Source: Castanea sativa (taxonomy: Eukaryota > Streptophyta > Magnoliopsida > Fagales > Fagaceae). Taken from it: DNA of 64,000 nucleotides. The translations under genes and the position numbers were made by a program. This document shows positions 23,378 to 35,500 of this stretch, piece by piece. Position 1 is the first letter of the stretch. The number at the start of each line of letters is the position of its first letter. The stretch covers positions 14,083,442 through 14,147,441 of the forward strand of contig NC_134023.1 of assembly GCF_040712315.1 (NCBI RefSeq), written 5' to 3'. The notes beneath the pieces are model-generated. The model was not told the origin of the DNA and made no database searches. It was given only the letters and a program-made list of their open reading frames with translations.

Positions 23378-24085
23378 TCATATTATTGGATGCGCGGGGC
23401 TTGTCAAAGGAACTTCACTAGCAATAGCAGGGGCCGAGCCAAGAATTGGTTGGGTAGGGCCCTGCATCTCGGTGGGAGTGGTGGTTGCTGGGTTATCCTC
23501 ATCAAGTACCACCACGTGGGAGTCAATCTGTTGAGACAACTCCCTCATTCCGGGGCTTTCTACCCCCTCCTCCCCTTCACCGCTGTCTTTAGATTGTTCT
23601 TGAGCTTAGGCTTTAATCTGTGGGTTCTCAAGCAGTGAAATTTGGTTAGCACTCTTGAATGGGGAGGTGTCAAGAAGACCGATAGCATTCACCATGGCCA
23701 TCCAACCCTCCACAAACCCAAACTTCCAAGCCTAAAAGATCATTGGTCCAGTCGAGTTCTCAGCGTCTTTAAATCCCATATTGTAGTAGACTTGTTCATA
23801 AGTCTTTAATGTCTCCTTCAAGTCAGCGAGTTCTTTGTCACAAGCGGAGACAAGGCTTGTAGCCTCGGCAAGTTTAATTTCAGCCTCGCCTAACTTACCT
23901 TGAAGATCCACTGCTTTCTGCTCAGCTAATTCCCATGTCTTTTCAGTGGTAATTGCTCGTCGCTCCACTACATTTAGCTCCAAGGTCTTTTCATTCAAGC
24001 TCGCCTCAACTACTTGTTTTAAGGCTTTATCCTTGTTAGCCTCTTCCACCACGCCCTTTAGCCGGCCCTCTACAACATGGGTCAT
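23378..24085 (-). pseudogene. Antisense ORF of the Tat-like element, coiled-coil protein
   Basis: The minus strand encodes about 235 codons. The first half is an Ala/Glu/Lys-rich heptad region (24085 to about 23800), then a YNMGFKDAENSTGP segment, one in-frame TAG at about 23731, and on in the same frame through KFGFVEGWMAMVNAIG, an acidic stretch and MRELSQQIDSHVVVLDEDNP to a TGA at 23378-23380. The single TAG is the only break. It resembles the extra antisense proteins reported in Tat-lineage elements; the function is unknown. It may be a separate gene or the 3' part of the antisense gene at 25470-28159. Confidence 0.6.
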
Positions 24086-24217
24086 TTTGGTGGCCTAAAA
24101 CAATGGTAGAAGTGATCAGGGATCAGTACAATCTGAGCACCAACACTTAAAGAAAATGAGAGATAAAAAAATATACATACATAGAAATGGATAGCAAATA
24201 AAAACAATGAAAGTTAA

Positions 24218-24229
24218 ATAATAATAATG

Positions 24230-24297
<68 letters not shown>
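24218..24297. repeat. (AAT)n microsatellite
   Basis: About 25 units, nearly uninterrupted, between the two antisense coding regions. Confidence 0.95.
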
Positions 24298-24298
<1 letters not shown>

Positions 24299-24617
24299 TA
24301 CTCGTTGCTATGGTATGCTATTTTAGTTTAAGAATGAGATCCTCATCCTGACAGCCCGAGTAATGCTCCAGATCAGCAAGCAGTAATAGAGCTTGCCCGA
24401 GGCTATTAGATACCCGTCCCCTAAGGCTGCTCCTCCAAGTCCGAACGTAGGAGTTGGATGGCAAGACTTTGTCCCCCAAATGGAAGGAACATTCTCATCC
24501 TGTAAAGGGATTTGAAGAGGTAGAGGCCACTTGACAACCAATGATGGTCGGTTGAGTTCTGGGCCTTGTCTTTTGGGGGGGTCCTACTGGGTAGTTGAGT
24601 CACTACTCCACCCAAAA

Positions 24618-24975
24618 TTGGTCATGCCTAGCTCCTCGAACCACATACCTTGTATAAATTGATATTTTATTAAGTGTTGAATAGAACCTTAGTTAGGTTT
24701 GGTCCTCGAGCCATCTACTTTGGGAAAATTAACACTTTAGTTTATTTTTCTAAATATCAAATTGAAACTTGGTCATGCCTGGCTCCTCAAACCACATACC
24801 TTGAATAAATTGATATTTCTATCAAGTGTTAAATAGAACTTTAGTTACGTCTGGTCCTCGGACCACCTGTTTGGGATAAATTAACGCTTCAGCTCATTTT
24901 TCTAAGAAACAAACAGAACCTTGGATATGTTTGGATCCTCGGACCACATACTTTGGCAAAATTGATATCTTTCTT
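24618..24975. repeat. Degenerate tandem repeat with units of about 75 and 150 bp
   Basis: Alternating units contain TTGGTCATGCCTAGCTCCTCG or TTGGTCCTCGGACCAC, followed by TTGATATTT or TTAACACTT and a TCAAGTGTTAAATAGAAC or TCATTTTTCTAA spacer. Paired half-units give a higher-order period near 150 bp. It is the second tandem array between pol and the 3' LTR. Confidence 0.75.
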
Positions 24976-25469
24976 TGTTTGCTTAAGTATTACATTAAGC
25001 CTAGTTTTAGGCCACATTTCTCTCGCTTTGGGTTTATACATATTCATTGGTATTTATTTGTTTGCTATTGCTTGTTAAAGAGTATAATCCCAACACACAA
25101 GTTATCAAAGGAGGATATGGGCTTTAAGTGTTCATTCATCCATTCTTGATAGGAAATTATTTCCTTGTCAAATTATAGATATTACCAAAGTCAATATTAA
25201 GACCTACCCTATTCAATTGAACACCAAATCATTCATATTGTGTATATAGTTTGCTTTAAGATATGTATATAAGTTGCATTAAGATAAGGAGTTAGACATC
25301 CCCGTTAAAAGAAATCTGTATGGAATGAAAGATAAAAATCTTGAACTTGTCATTATGAATTTGCATAATTACATTGTGAAAAAAAAAAATGTAGGCAGAA
25401 TAACAAAAATAAGCCTATGGTAAGCTGGAGCTGTCACAAATGAGGGCATGAAAGAAAAGGAGTCTTGGT

Positions 25470-26405
25470 CTACGCTTTAGTTTTTGGCGGAAGGTCTTCC
25501 TTGGACTTGGCTGCAGTCTCCTTTGTTTAATCTTCAAACCCCTTTAATTTAACCTCAGTCTCTTTGGTTGGGAGCCACTTCTTTGATGGTAAGGGGAGCA
25601 TTTGAAGATTTGGTTTCATATAGGGTCATAATTTGTTTTCCTTTGTCTTTCACCCCTGGCTGAGGATCACCCTGGCTAGCCTTCTCGCTCAAACCTTTAT
25701 CAATCTTCACACCTTGTTCCGCAGCCTGGTCAGAGCCTGTAGATGCTTTAGGAGGTGGAAGAGAGCCTTGGAAGGTGGGTGGTTGTGTAGCAGGCACTGT
25801 CTTGAAGTCAGTTGAAAGAGGAGGGATGACTTCAATTGCAGAGATATCTGGGAGATACCATACATTTTTGGCCTTTCTCCATTTAGAAGTAGCAGGGACA
25901 CCTACCACATTAAGGGCTTCTGCCCATACCTAATGGCAGTAGTCCCTACACACTTCAGCAAGTTCTTCAGCCAGCCCGCTTTCCATTTCTTCAACCCCCT
26001 TGTTGAAAGAAGCCAGTGATGCGGCCTCCATGATCTCTTTGATGGTGCGAGCCGCTTCCTTGGCCTGAGCTAACTCACCCTTCAAGCCTAGAATTCTTTT
26101 TGAGTAGTGGCTAGCTCTATTCCTTTGTTGTGGAGCTTTTTACGTTGCTCCTTCGCCTGAGTCTCGGTAGTCTTAAGTCCAGCTTCAGTACTCCTCCTTC
26201 CTTTCCCTTCTTCTGCCAGCTTGTCAGTGAGCTATTTTTTCTCTTGCTTGGATTAACCCAGAGCTTTTTCAATCTCGATCCTGATATCGGCCTCGGCCTT
26301 AGCCTCGTTCTGAGCATCTTCTACCCATTTCTCTACTACAAAAACCTCCTGGACAGCCTGCGCGAGGATGGTGAACAAGTGCATTATGACAAGGATAACA
26401 TAAGA

Positions 26406-26455
<50 letters not shown>

Positions 26456-28159
26456 TTAAAAGGGTTGGAAGAAAGTAAATCACAATGATAAAGTAATCAA
26501 ATGACACATATGAAAGTCAAATCTCTTTTTAGGGACAGAAATAGTTCTGGTTGCCTCATTTTCTTCAGGGCAGCCATGTCCTTCAGCAGTAAGATGGGCT
26601 ACCCCGGGGCCTCAGCCAGGTAGTGGGCGTGCCCTTTTTGGAATTCCCTTATAGTTGAGTGGCGGGGAATGGGAACTCCATCCAATTCCAATTGAGGTGC
26701 CCAATTGGATTGAGTTTGGCACACCTCGGCCACATCATAGCTCTCCCTACTCTCCACAGACGATGCTTGAGTTTGGCCCTTTGCAATCTTTTATCGTTTT
26801 TGTTTTTTCTGCTGTGTCAACTCCTCTTACTCACCCTCATCTGTTCTTTTCTTTTTGAGATCGGGTTTAGGAAGAAGGGTACCTGGAGGAGGCGGAGAGG
26901 GTGGAAGATTGGCCGTAGGCTGAGATCCCGAAGTGCCGTGGTGGTTTGCTTGCCCCTTTCAGCAAGAAGAGTCCTCAAACTTTTCCCTTTTTAAAAAGAC
27001 ATGTCTTCTTCCTCTTCCTCGGCATTGTTGTATACACGCGCAACTATGAAACCTCTAATACCAGAGCTCTTGTCGGATTCGTTTTCTTTGTTTGAGAGGT
27101 TAACAATGTGGCCCTCTGAAGGTTTCTTTGCTTCCTTAAGTTGGAATTGGTCTATTTCCTCCTCGAGGGACAGGCATGAGGATGTGGATTCTTCTCGAAC
27201 GGCTGTTGCTTCAAGTCGTATAGGTGGAGGGACTGTTGTTATTGGGTGTACGTAGAGGATGACAGAAGGGTCGTCTAACAGATCACGTGAAGCAAGGAAT
27301 CCTGTTTTTGAGACGTCTATTCTTTGACGTCTCTTGTCACCCACGACGATTACGTTACTGATGTCTTGGAAGGTAGTCGATAGAGGTTTGTATCCTAGGA
27401 TGAGATGGGCTACCTTCACTTACCCATCTTCACTCACAAATACCTCGGATCTTAAAACTCTATTGAGGTCCTCGATGCTAGATAGGCTCAAACGAGGTGA
27501 CATGTGCTGTTTATCTACAAAGACATTCGAGGAGCCAAACATGGTTAGACCAACAATAGACGTCAAACAAAGAGAAAGTAAAGTGCAGTAAATCTAAATG
27601 ATAAAATTAGAAGAACTAAACCCCATGCTAGGGGACCTAAATTCTATGGAATCACACCTGGTGTTTCCTCTTTGACTGGGCAATGAGGACCGTTGTACCA
27701 CTCCCTGGAGGTGATTAAGTAGTCGTCCTTCATGCCTTTGTTAGATTTGGGAAGACACGATATGAGTCTAACGATGTTTGACCTAGACTTGAAGTAATAC
27801 CCCACGTCTTTAAGTGAGTGACACTCATACATATAGACAACGTCGCGCCATGTGAGTCTCAAACCCATTTGCTCGTTGAGCGCGTCGACACAACCTAAGA
27901 TTCTAAACATGTTAGGTGTACATTGGTCTGGGCATAGTCTATGATTATACAAGTAGTCATGGGTTACACTCTTCATGTGAAGTGTCATTCCCCCTTCTAA
28001 AAACACGATTATGGGAATGACAACTTTCCCTTCTTTCCTATCATCGGCTATGGCTTCTGGGGCACAGTACCTCAAACCCACTCCCTGGGGAATGTGGTAT
28101 TTGGCTTGGAAACCCTCCATACCGGCGGAAGTATCTACTAAACATTTGAATCTACCCAT
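25470..28159 (-). pseudogene. Antisense, intron-containing gene of the Tat-like element
   Basis: Read on minus, exon 1 is 28159-27658 (start MGRFKCLVDTSAG; a plant-transposon-type N-terminal domain with PNMFRILGCVDALNEQ). An intron at 27515-27657 has GT and AG borders, and the reading phase is kept (G plus AT gives Asp). Exon 2 runs on through PRLSSIEDLNRVLRSE, one TAA at 27419-27421, then VAHLILGYKP, acidic and Pro-rich regions and ASSVESRE. A second intron containing a TA repeat probably ends at a CGCAG near 26360. A heptad-rich region, then AEELAEVCRDYC and VGVPATSKW, lead to a stop at 25470-25472. Several stops and shifts show decay. Function unknown; it is not gag or pol. Confidence 0.6.
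26409..26452. repeat. (TA)n microsatellite
   Basis: 22 TA units inside the probable second intron of the antisense gene. Confidence 0.95.
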
Positions 28160-28641
28160 TTGTTTGAAATAAAAGTGAAGATTTAGAAAAGAAATGGGGT
28201 AAAATTAATGGCCGAGGACGATAGTCGAGGAGAAAAAGAATTTAGAAGCGTGAAAACTTACGAGAAAATGAGTAGACGACTCTTCAAGAGCTTCTTGAGA
28301 GTTAAGAAAATGAGGAATTCTTAAGAGCTGGTCGATTTTTAGAGTAATGGAGAAATTGCAACTTCCCAGGCGTTTTATATGAGAGACGGCATCGAATGGG
28401 AGTTATCCCGCTCAAAATTCAACGAAAAGTCTAGACCGTTAGATGTACATCTCACCGTTGGACGTGAGAGACAATGCATTGCTTGGGGCAACTAATAGGG
28501 GTGTTGTGGACTTTGAGGCGTTAGAAACAGTTTTGAAGGAGGGAAATGATGTTTTTACCTGTAGTAGTTTAAGAAGCGTGCAAAAGCTAGGTCATGGGGT
28601 CAAAACCTCAATTTTCTCCTCGGATGGAGAAGAAAAATGAA
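28160..28641. other. Upstream region of the antisense gene and interior 3' end of the Tat-like element
   Basis: About 480 bp between the start of the antisense gene (minus) and the polypurine tract. The antisense promoter should lie here or in the LTR. A short ORF (28443-28640, plus) has no recognisable domain. Confidence 0.4.
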
Positions 28642-28656
28642 GTTTTGAGGGGCTAT
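28642..28656 (+). other. Polypurine tract of the Tat-like element
   Basis: GTTTTGAGGGGCTAT directly before the LTR start TGTGAG. It confirms plus orientation for the element. Confidence 0.75.
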
Positions 28657-29462
28657 TGTGAGAATAAAAGGTCCAGGGCATGTTCTTGGGTCTTGGGCCT
28701 GATCTGAGGTTATTTACTTGTCCAATGAGGGTTTAATGGTAATAATGATATCAAACTTAAAGGCCCATGAGCAAACTGTTGCGAGAGAGGCTGGCGGAAA
28801 TAGTCCGAGGAGGGGTATCTCTTCGGCTAAGTGAAGTGAAGGTTAGTTGGTAGGCCATGGTGATTAGAATGATATTCTAGAAGGTCTCGTGGATGAAGAT
28901 ATGTTTCACAAGGGCACAGAGAGGAAGAATGGATGGGAAATATCTTAGGGAAAGCTGCTACCACCGCATTAAATGCTCCGTACCTAAATCTCTGGCCGCA
29001 TTAATGAGGAAGTGACATCCGAATAGCGGTGATCAGCCTTACAGCTATCGTCTGAATAGTTCGAGAAAGGGGCTGATGGGACAAGTATCTTGATCGGTGA
29101 TCTAATCCATACGTGGAAGATGTGGAGAAGGAGGAGGATAATGTAAAAGGAAAAGAAAGACATTCAGGAGGGGAGGCAGAGAAGAAAGAGAGAAAACACT
29201 GTACACACCACCATCCATAATTGTAACCTATTTTTGGAAGAAGGAAATATCATACAAATCATCATCGGCTTGTGTCTGAGGAGAGATTCAATTACATAAA
29301 CAGTTCATTGTATGTGACGTGGAAATCTAGTCGACCATTTTTGTTAACCTATATCACCAGAACCTAGATTTCAAGCCTACTTTCTACAAATTTCATTTTA
29401 TTGGGCTTTTTGGGCCTATCCTCTTCTTACTGTTGGGTTTGGGTGCAAATTGTGACCCTACA
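28657..29462 (+). repeat. 3' LTR of the Tat-like element (806 bp)
   Basis: Begins TGTGAGAATAAAAGG and ends TGTGACCCTACA, so TG...CA with short inverted ends, and follows a polypurine tract. No second copy is present in the window because the 5' part is missing. Confidence 0.75.

Positions 29463-29519
<57 letters not shown>
29463..29519. repeat. (ATT)n microsatellite at the LTR edge
   Basis: About 19 ATT units start at the very base after the LTR. The element either landed in a microsatellite or the run grew from the target site. Confidence 0.95.
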
Positions 29520-31025
29520 TATGTTTTGTCACTCCAGCTATTTAGGAAGATCAGAATTTTATGGAAATAATGAACTGATGACTTTTGAGCTAGACATTTA
29601 GCACGTTGTCAAGGAAACTGCAAAATAAGAAAAAGGCATCATCCTGGCATAATTGTTTAACTAAATTATTTTAATTTAGGCACATCCCAAATTCACAAGT
29701 AAAAAAGACCAATCAAGATCTTAGAGGTTTTGGGAAATTCTGATTGCTCAGTTTTTATTCATAATGATTATGGTTTTGATATTCCTAATCATTGGTTATA
29801 TATGGTGCAGCTGATGAAGGATGTTCTTGACCTCCTGGTTTTACAAATTTTTATTGTACTATGAAATACGCTCATGACCAACATCGGAATGCTTCGATCG
29901 ATTAATAAAAGTTTAATATATATAAAGTAATAACATCAAAAGAGGGTCCAATCCGAAAATCTTATTACACACCCTGTATTGTACATTCTGTACACACTTT
30001 GTTTCTCTTCTGAAATATTTTTTCTAAACAACTCATAATTTCAATTTTAATTATGAAATCGTGTTTTAAAATCATTATTTAGAATTTAATAGAAATCATT
30101 TTTTAAAAGTAGAATTTTAGTTCATGTGGTAGAATGTGTAAGGTGAGTGTGTATTACGGAGTATGTGACGTGTTGTGATATCATTAGTCGGTTCTAATTT
30201 TGTGTTGTAAAATTCCAATTCTTGCATACAGTGGTAAAGTCAATATCATACTTGGTTTCTTTTTGGGAGAAAAAGTAGGGGGATTTAATTAATGACTAAC
30301 TATTTACAATTTGATTTAATTAAACATACTTTAAATAAAAGATAAAATAGAATAATAATAGATGAACATTTATTTTCTCTTCTTTTTTCTTTTTTTTTTT
30401 TATAGAAAAAATTTCATAACAGTTTGATTTATTATAGCAGTAAACTTACATTCTTTTGAGAGTATCCAAAAAACAGAACGTTAGATTCAATTTTGAAGAT
30501 ATTTTACATTCCTTTTGCTAAGGAAATTTTATATATGCCAATAAAATTCTTGTGTATTCTAGTTGCACTCTCTTCCCTTGTCATTGACACATTTCTGAAG
30601 CCTTTTTAGTAAGTTGAATTTAGATCAGCTATTGAAAAAAATTTAATTGTTGTCACTTTTATTTTGCTTCATGCTAAATCACAAGAGCTACTTTCAAATA
30701 GCATGACATTTATATATTTTAGAGATAAGTACAACATGTTGCTAAGCACTTTGTACATGGGGAGATGTCAATTCAGCTATAAAGCCCTTGGTCAGCATAT
30801 AATCTTTTTTAGATGCATGTAACCATGAGGCATATGCTCATTGCCTACTCTGTGCATCTTTGATGTGGGGAAGAAAGCAAGGAGGGGACCTCTACGATGT
30901 TCAAAATCTTTTGTTTTGGCTTTTGTTTTTGTTTTGTTCATTATGTAAAACTCATATTGCTCGCTATTTGATAAATATTATGTAGAGATAAATAAGTATT
31001 GTTTTATTCTTTTTAATCATCTCTT
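29520..31025. other. Intergenic, no gene recognised
   Basis: AT-rich DNA. Between about 29963 and 30158 there is a weak inverted arrangement (ATTACACACCC on the left, GTGTGTATTAC on the right), which may be a decayed small MITE. Confidence 0.45.
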
Positions 31026-31178
31026 GATAACTTTGGTCATATTTAACTCCAAAACATTTTTTTCTCTCCTGCTCTAGGGTAGGAGTTCTCTCTCTCGTGT
31101 ATACGAGTCTCTTCTTCCCTTAGTTTCTGCTAAGGGTTTGATTCTTTCCTTTATTTTGGTCTTTGCCCTTACTGCATT

Positions 31179-32504
31179 ATGGCGGATGATGTGATACATA
31201 GTATGGAGAATATGAAGTTGACTACGGAGGAGGAAGAAGTTATTGCTATTTCAGATGAGGGAAGGCAGGAGGAGATTGAGAGTTGTACTCACAGTTTGAT
31301 TGGGAAGTTTCTCACTTGTAAGACCTTTAATAAGAGGGCTGCTCAAAGTACACTGAAGAGAGGTTGGGGTTTAGAGAATAAAGTCCAGGTGGTGGAAGTT
31401 GGAGCAAACCTCTTTCAATTCAAGTTTCACAATGAATTTGATATGGAGAGGGTTCTGAGAGATGGGCCATGGACGTTTGATAATCAGGTTTTATTGTTAA
31501 TCAGGTGGCAAGCTGGGATGACTGCAAGCAATGTCAGGTTTGAATCAGCCTCCTTTTGGGTGCAAATTTGGGGGGCCCCGTTTGATATGGTTTCTCCAAA
31601 AGTTGCAGAAGAGATTGGTAGCCGTCTAGGGGCTGTGGAGGAAGTGGAGAAGAGGCAGAAAACGGATGCGCCAAACTTTTTATGAGAGTAAAGGTTGCAC
31701 TCCCTATATCCAAGCCTATTCGGAGAGGGGCTTTTTTGGCTGGATCGAGTGGACAGAAGACATGGGTAACGTTTAAGTATGAAAGGCTATCCCTCTTTTG
31801 CCATCACTGTGGGTTGCTTGGACATGATCTGAAACATTGTGCTCAGTACTTTGCATTGACTAAGAATAAGGGGGAGGTAGCATGCCAATATGGGGAGTGG
31901 ATGAAGGCATCGGGAATTCGTGTCCGTTCACCGAAGTCGTAGAGGTCAAGCTCGAGAGATGGATGATCAGAGGTCTGATGAGAGGAGGGCAAAGTCACAA
32001 TGGGAGAAGGTGACGGTAGGGGTGAAGGATGACGGCGGCAGGGATGAAACAGAGGCTAGGGTTGGCGTCGACAAACGTATTGATGGCGATAGCATGAATA
32101 TCGGGATTGGTCCAAAAATTTCGGTGCATGATTCCGTGGATCATGGAGAGAGGGATACGGAGAGGGATGACATGGATGAAAGCACGTTGGGTGATGCAAT
32201 TGGTAGTCCTAGTGTGGATGGGCCAGGGGCTCTTGATGGGCTTAAAAATGAGTGTGGAAATATTAGGCCTCAGGAACTTGACAAGCAACGTACCTGGACC
32301 AGATTGACCCGCATGAATTATGGGCCTTTGGAGTTAATAAAGGATGGTGCAAAATCAGTTTTAGGCAAAAGAATAAACCAAGAACAACAGCAAGTAAGTC
32401 TGGGCAGTAGTGAGGAGCATGCAGAGAAGAGGTTTAAAACTGGGGAGGTTTTTCCATCAATTGAAGCGGCGGGGGTGGTTGAACACCCTTGCCGAACACA
32501 ATGA
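31179..32504 (+). pseudogene. LINE ORF1, DUF4283-type RNA-binding protein, two frameshifts
   Basis: MADDVIHSMENMK starts a DUF4283-like domain (DGPWTFDNQVLLL, then FWVQIWGAPFD). The frame breaks in a T-run at about 31676-31682, where one T appears lost. It continues with a plant-LINE zinc knuckle FCHHCGLLGHDLKHC (about 31796-31840), then shifts again near 31920-31940 into an acidic, low-complexity C-terminal region ending at 32504. ORF1 proteins bind LINE RNA in the particle that carries it to the target. Its end overlaps the first codons of ORF2 (32501). Confidence 0.85.
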
Positions 32505-35500
32505 AACTACTAAGTTGGAACTGCCAAGGGCTTGGGAACCCTTGGACAGTTCGAAGCCTCCACAATTTAGTGAAGGACCAAGCTCCCAATGTATGTTTCC
32601 TTATGGAAACAAGAATTGATAGAGAAGGCTTTATGCATTTTTGTCGAGACTTAGCTTATCCGAATAAATTGATTATTAAGAAGCCTGATTCTGGTGGAGG
32701 GTTAGCATTGATTTGGAAAGAGGAGGTTCGGTTAGAGGTGATTAACTATACAGACAATCATGTCTTGGCGAAAGTGGTAGAGGATGATGGTCTTCAATGG
32801 TTTTTAACAGGATTTTATGGTTGGCCGGAAACAAATCAAAAGCACAAATCTTGGGCTCTTTTAAGGCATATCTCTTCATTGGTGAATGGTCCATGGTGCT
32901 GTGTTGGTGATTTTAATGCATTTTTACACTCGTCGGAGAAGTTGAGTATTCACCCGCCACCAGTAAAACAGATGGAGGAGTTCGGGGCTGCTTTGGAGGC
33001 TTGTCAGTTGATGGATTTGGGATTTCATGGATATAAATTTACTTGGAATAACAAGCGTGCAGGTGCAGCAAATACTAGAGAAAAACTTGATTGAGTGGTT
33101 GCGAATAAGGAGTGGACTGATATGTTTTCGGCAAGCATTGTGTCTCATAAATTCTCACATGCTTCAGACCACTTGCCAATATTTTTACAAACCGGGAGGG
33201 ATAACAGGTTTTATGGGAGGATTGCACGGGGTTTTAAATTTGAAGAAGTGTGGCTGTTAGATGAGGATTGTGAGAAGGTGGTTGGAGATGCATGGGACTG
33301 AATGGGGAGTGGAGGTTTGTCACTAGCCAGTGTTAATGCAAAAATAAAGCAATGTGGGGATGATTTACATGCGTGGGGTTCATCTAGGACAAATCCTCAG
33401 GTGGCCGAAATTAAAAGATTAAAGAAGGTGCTTGAGAGGTTAAATGAAAGTGCTCCAAATGAGGAAACCAGGTCTGACTTTGTAGCAGCCAGTAAACAGC
33501 TTGATGATCTTCTTCTTAAGCAAGAAATTTTTTGGGCACAACGCTCTCGGTTGTCTTGGCTAAAGTCTGGGGATAAAAATACTAAATTTTTTCATTCAAA
33601 GGCTTCGCAACAGCGTCGTAGGAATTTTATTGAGGGCATTAAAAATTCTGAAGGGGTGTGGGTTGATGAGATTGAGGATGTAGCGGAGGTGGCAGTCCAC
33701 TATTTTGAAAATATATTTTCTTCAGGTGGAGGTGACCAGATGGATGAATGTCTTAATGCTGTCAATCACAAGATGTCTTCAGATATGCTTCATATTTTAT
33801 CCAGTGAGTTTAGTGCTGAGGAGGTAAAGTTGGCGGTGTTTCAAATGGGACCAACTAAAGCGCCTGGACCGGATGGTATGAATGCCCTTTTTTATCAAAA
33901 AGTTTGGCATATTGTTGGTAATGATGTGACTAATGCTGTTTTGGAATTTTTGAATACTAATAATATGTTGCCTGAAATAAATTACACCCATATTGTGCTC
34001 ATTCCTAAGGTGAAGTCTCCAGAAAAAATGTCAGATTTTAGACCTATTAGCCTGTGCAACGTTATTTATAAAATTATTTCTAAGGTACTGGCTAACAGAT
34101 TGAAGCTGATCTTGCCCCAATTAATTTCACCTACTCAAAGTGCTTTTGTTCCGGGACGATTGATAACTGATAATGTGCTTGTGGCCTATGAAACTTTGCA
34201 TGCCATGCATGGCAGGAAAAAGGGTAAAAAAGGTTCTCTTGCATTAAAGCTGGATATTAGCAAAGCGTATGACAGGGTTGAGTGGTCTTTTTTGAAAGGG
34301 ATGATGATAAAATTGGGCTTTTCCCAAAGATGGGTTGACCGGATTATGAGTTGTGTCACTACTTCCTCTTTCTCTGTCCGTATTAATGGCAAGGCATATG
34401 GTAATTTCAGGCCCACTAGAGGGATTCGCCAGGGTGATCCCTTATCCCCCTATTTATTTCTGATTTGTGCTGAGGCCTTTACATCTTTGTTGGCTAGGGA
34501 GGAGGAGAACGGTCGGCTTCATGGTGTGTCCATTAGTCGAAATGCCCCCACCATTTCCCATTTGCTTTTTGCTGATGACTCTCTTCTGTTTTGTCAAACT
34601 ACACAGGAGGAAGTGCAGGTGATCTCTAAAGTCTTAGAATTGTATGGCGTGGCTTCTGGCCAATGCATCAATTTAGAAAAGTCCTTCGTGTTTTTTAGTA
34701 GCAATACAACAGAGGTGCAAAGAGGTTGGATAACCGCTGCATTGGGAGTGAAGGAGGTGGACAAATTTGAATCCTATCTGGGATTACCCACATTGATTGG
34801 CAGATCAAAATATCAAGCTTTCTCTTTTCTCAAAGAGAGGGTTTGGAAGAAGATTCAGGGATGGAAAGGGAAGTTGTTATCTAAAGCTGGGAAGGAAGTC
34901 CTCATCAAAGCTGTGGCTCAATCAATTCCTACATATACGATGGGAGTTTTTCAACTTCCAGAAAAACTTTGTCATGAATTAAATATGATGTGTGCGAGGT
35001 TTTGGTGGGGTCAATGTGGGGATGATAAGAAAATTCATTGGAAGAGTTGGGATTCACTGGTTCAGCCAAAAAAGGAGGGTGGTATGGGGTTTAGAGACAT
35101 TCGAAGTTTTAATCTAGCGATGTTGGCAAAGCAAGGGTGGAGAATGTTGACTGATCACAACTCTCTTCTCTATCAATGCTTTAAGGCTAAATATTTCCCT
35201 CACTGCACCTTTTTGGAGGCGGTTGATCATCCACACAGCTCCTATGTTTGGAAGAGCTTAATTGCAGCTCAGCCGATTTTGAGAAAAGGATGTTGCTGGC
35301 GTGTGGGCACGGGCTCTTCTATTCAGGTTTTTTCTGACAAGTGGATTCCAAACCACCCCACTAATAAAATTCTGGTTCCACCCAATGAAATAGATGAAAG
35401 TTGGCATGTGTCGGAGTTGATAGATTGGGCAAACTTTCAATGGAATCGTGGCTTCATAGAAGCGGTTTTTAACAGGTATGATGCTCAGGCTATTTTTCGG

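Larger units (their letters stand above)
14283..29462 (+). mobile_element. Tat-like Ty3/gypsy retrotransposon, 3' part, with nested insertion
   Basis: Order on the plus strand: reverse transcriptase fragment, RNase H regions, integrase (to about 22556), a 6-kb region carrying antisense coding sequence and two tandem-repeat arrays, a polypurine tract (28642-28656) and an LTR (28657-29462). The extra RNase H of the form VYMDGASN...EAEYDALIVGL, and antisense ORFs between pol and the 3' LTR, are features known from the Tat lineage. The 5' LTR, gag, protease and early RT are absent; homology starts abruptly at about 14283. A copia-type element splits it at 15379-21001. Pol has many stops, so it is inactive. 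Confidence 0.85.
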
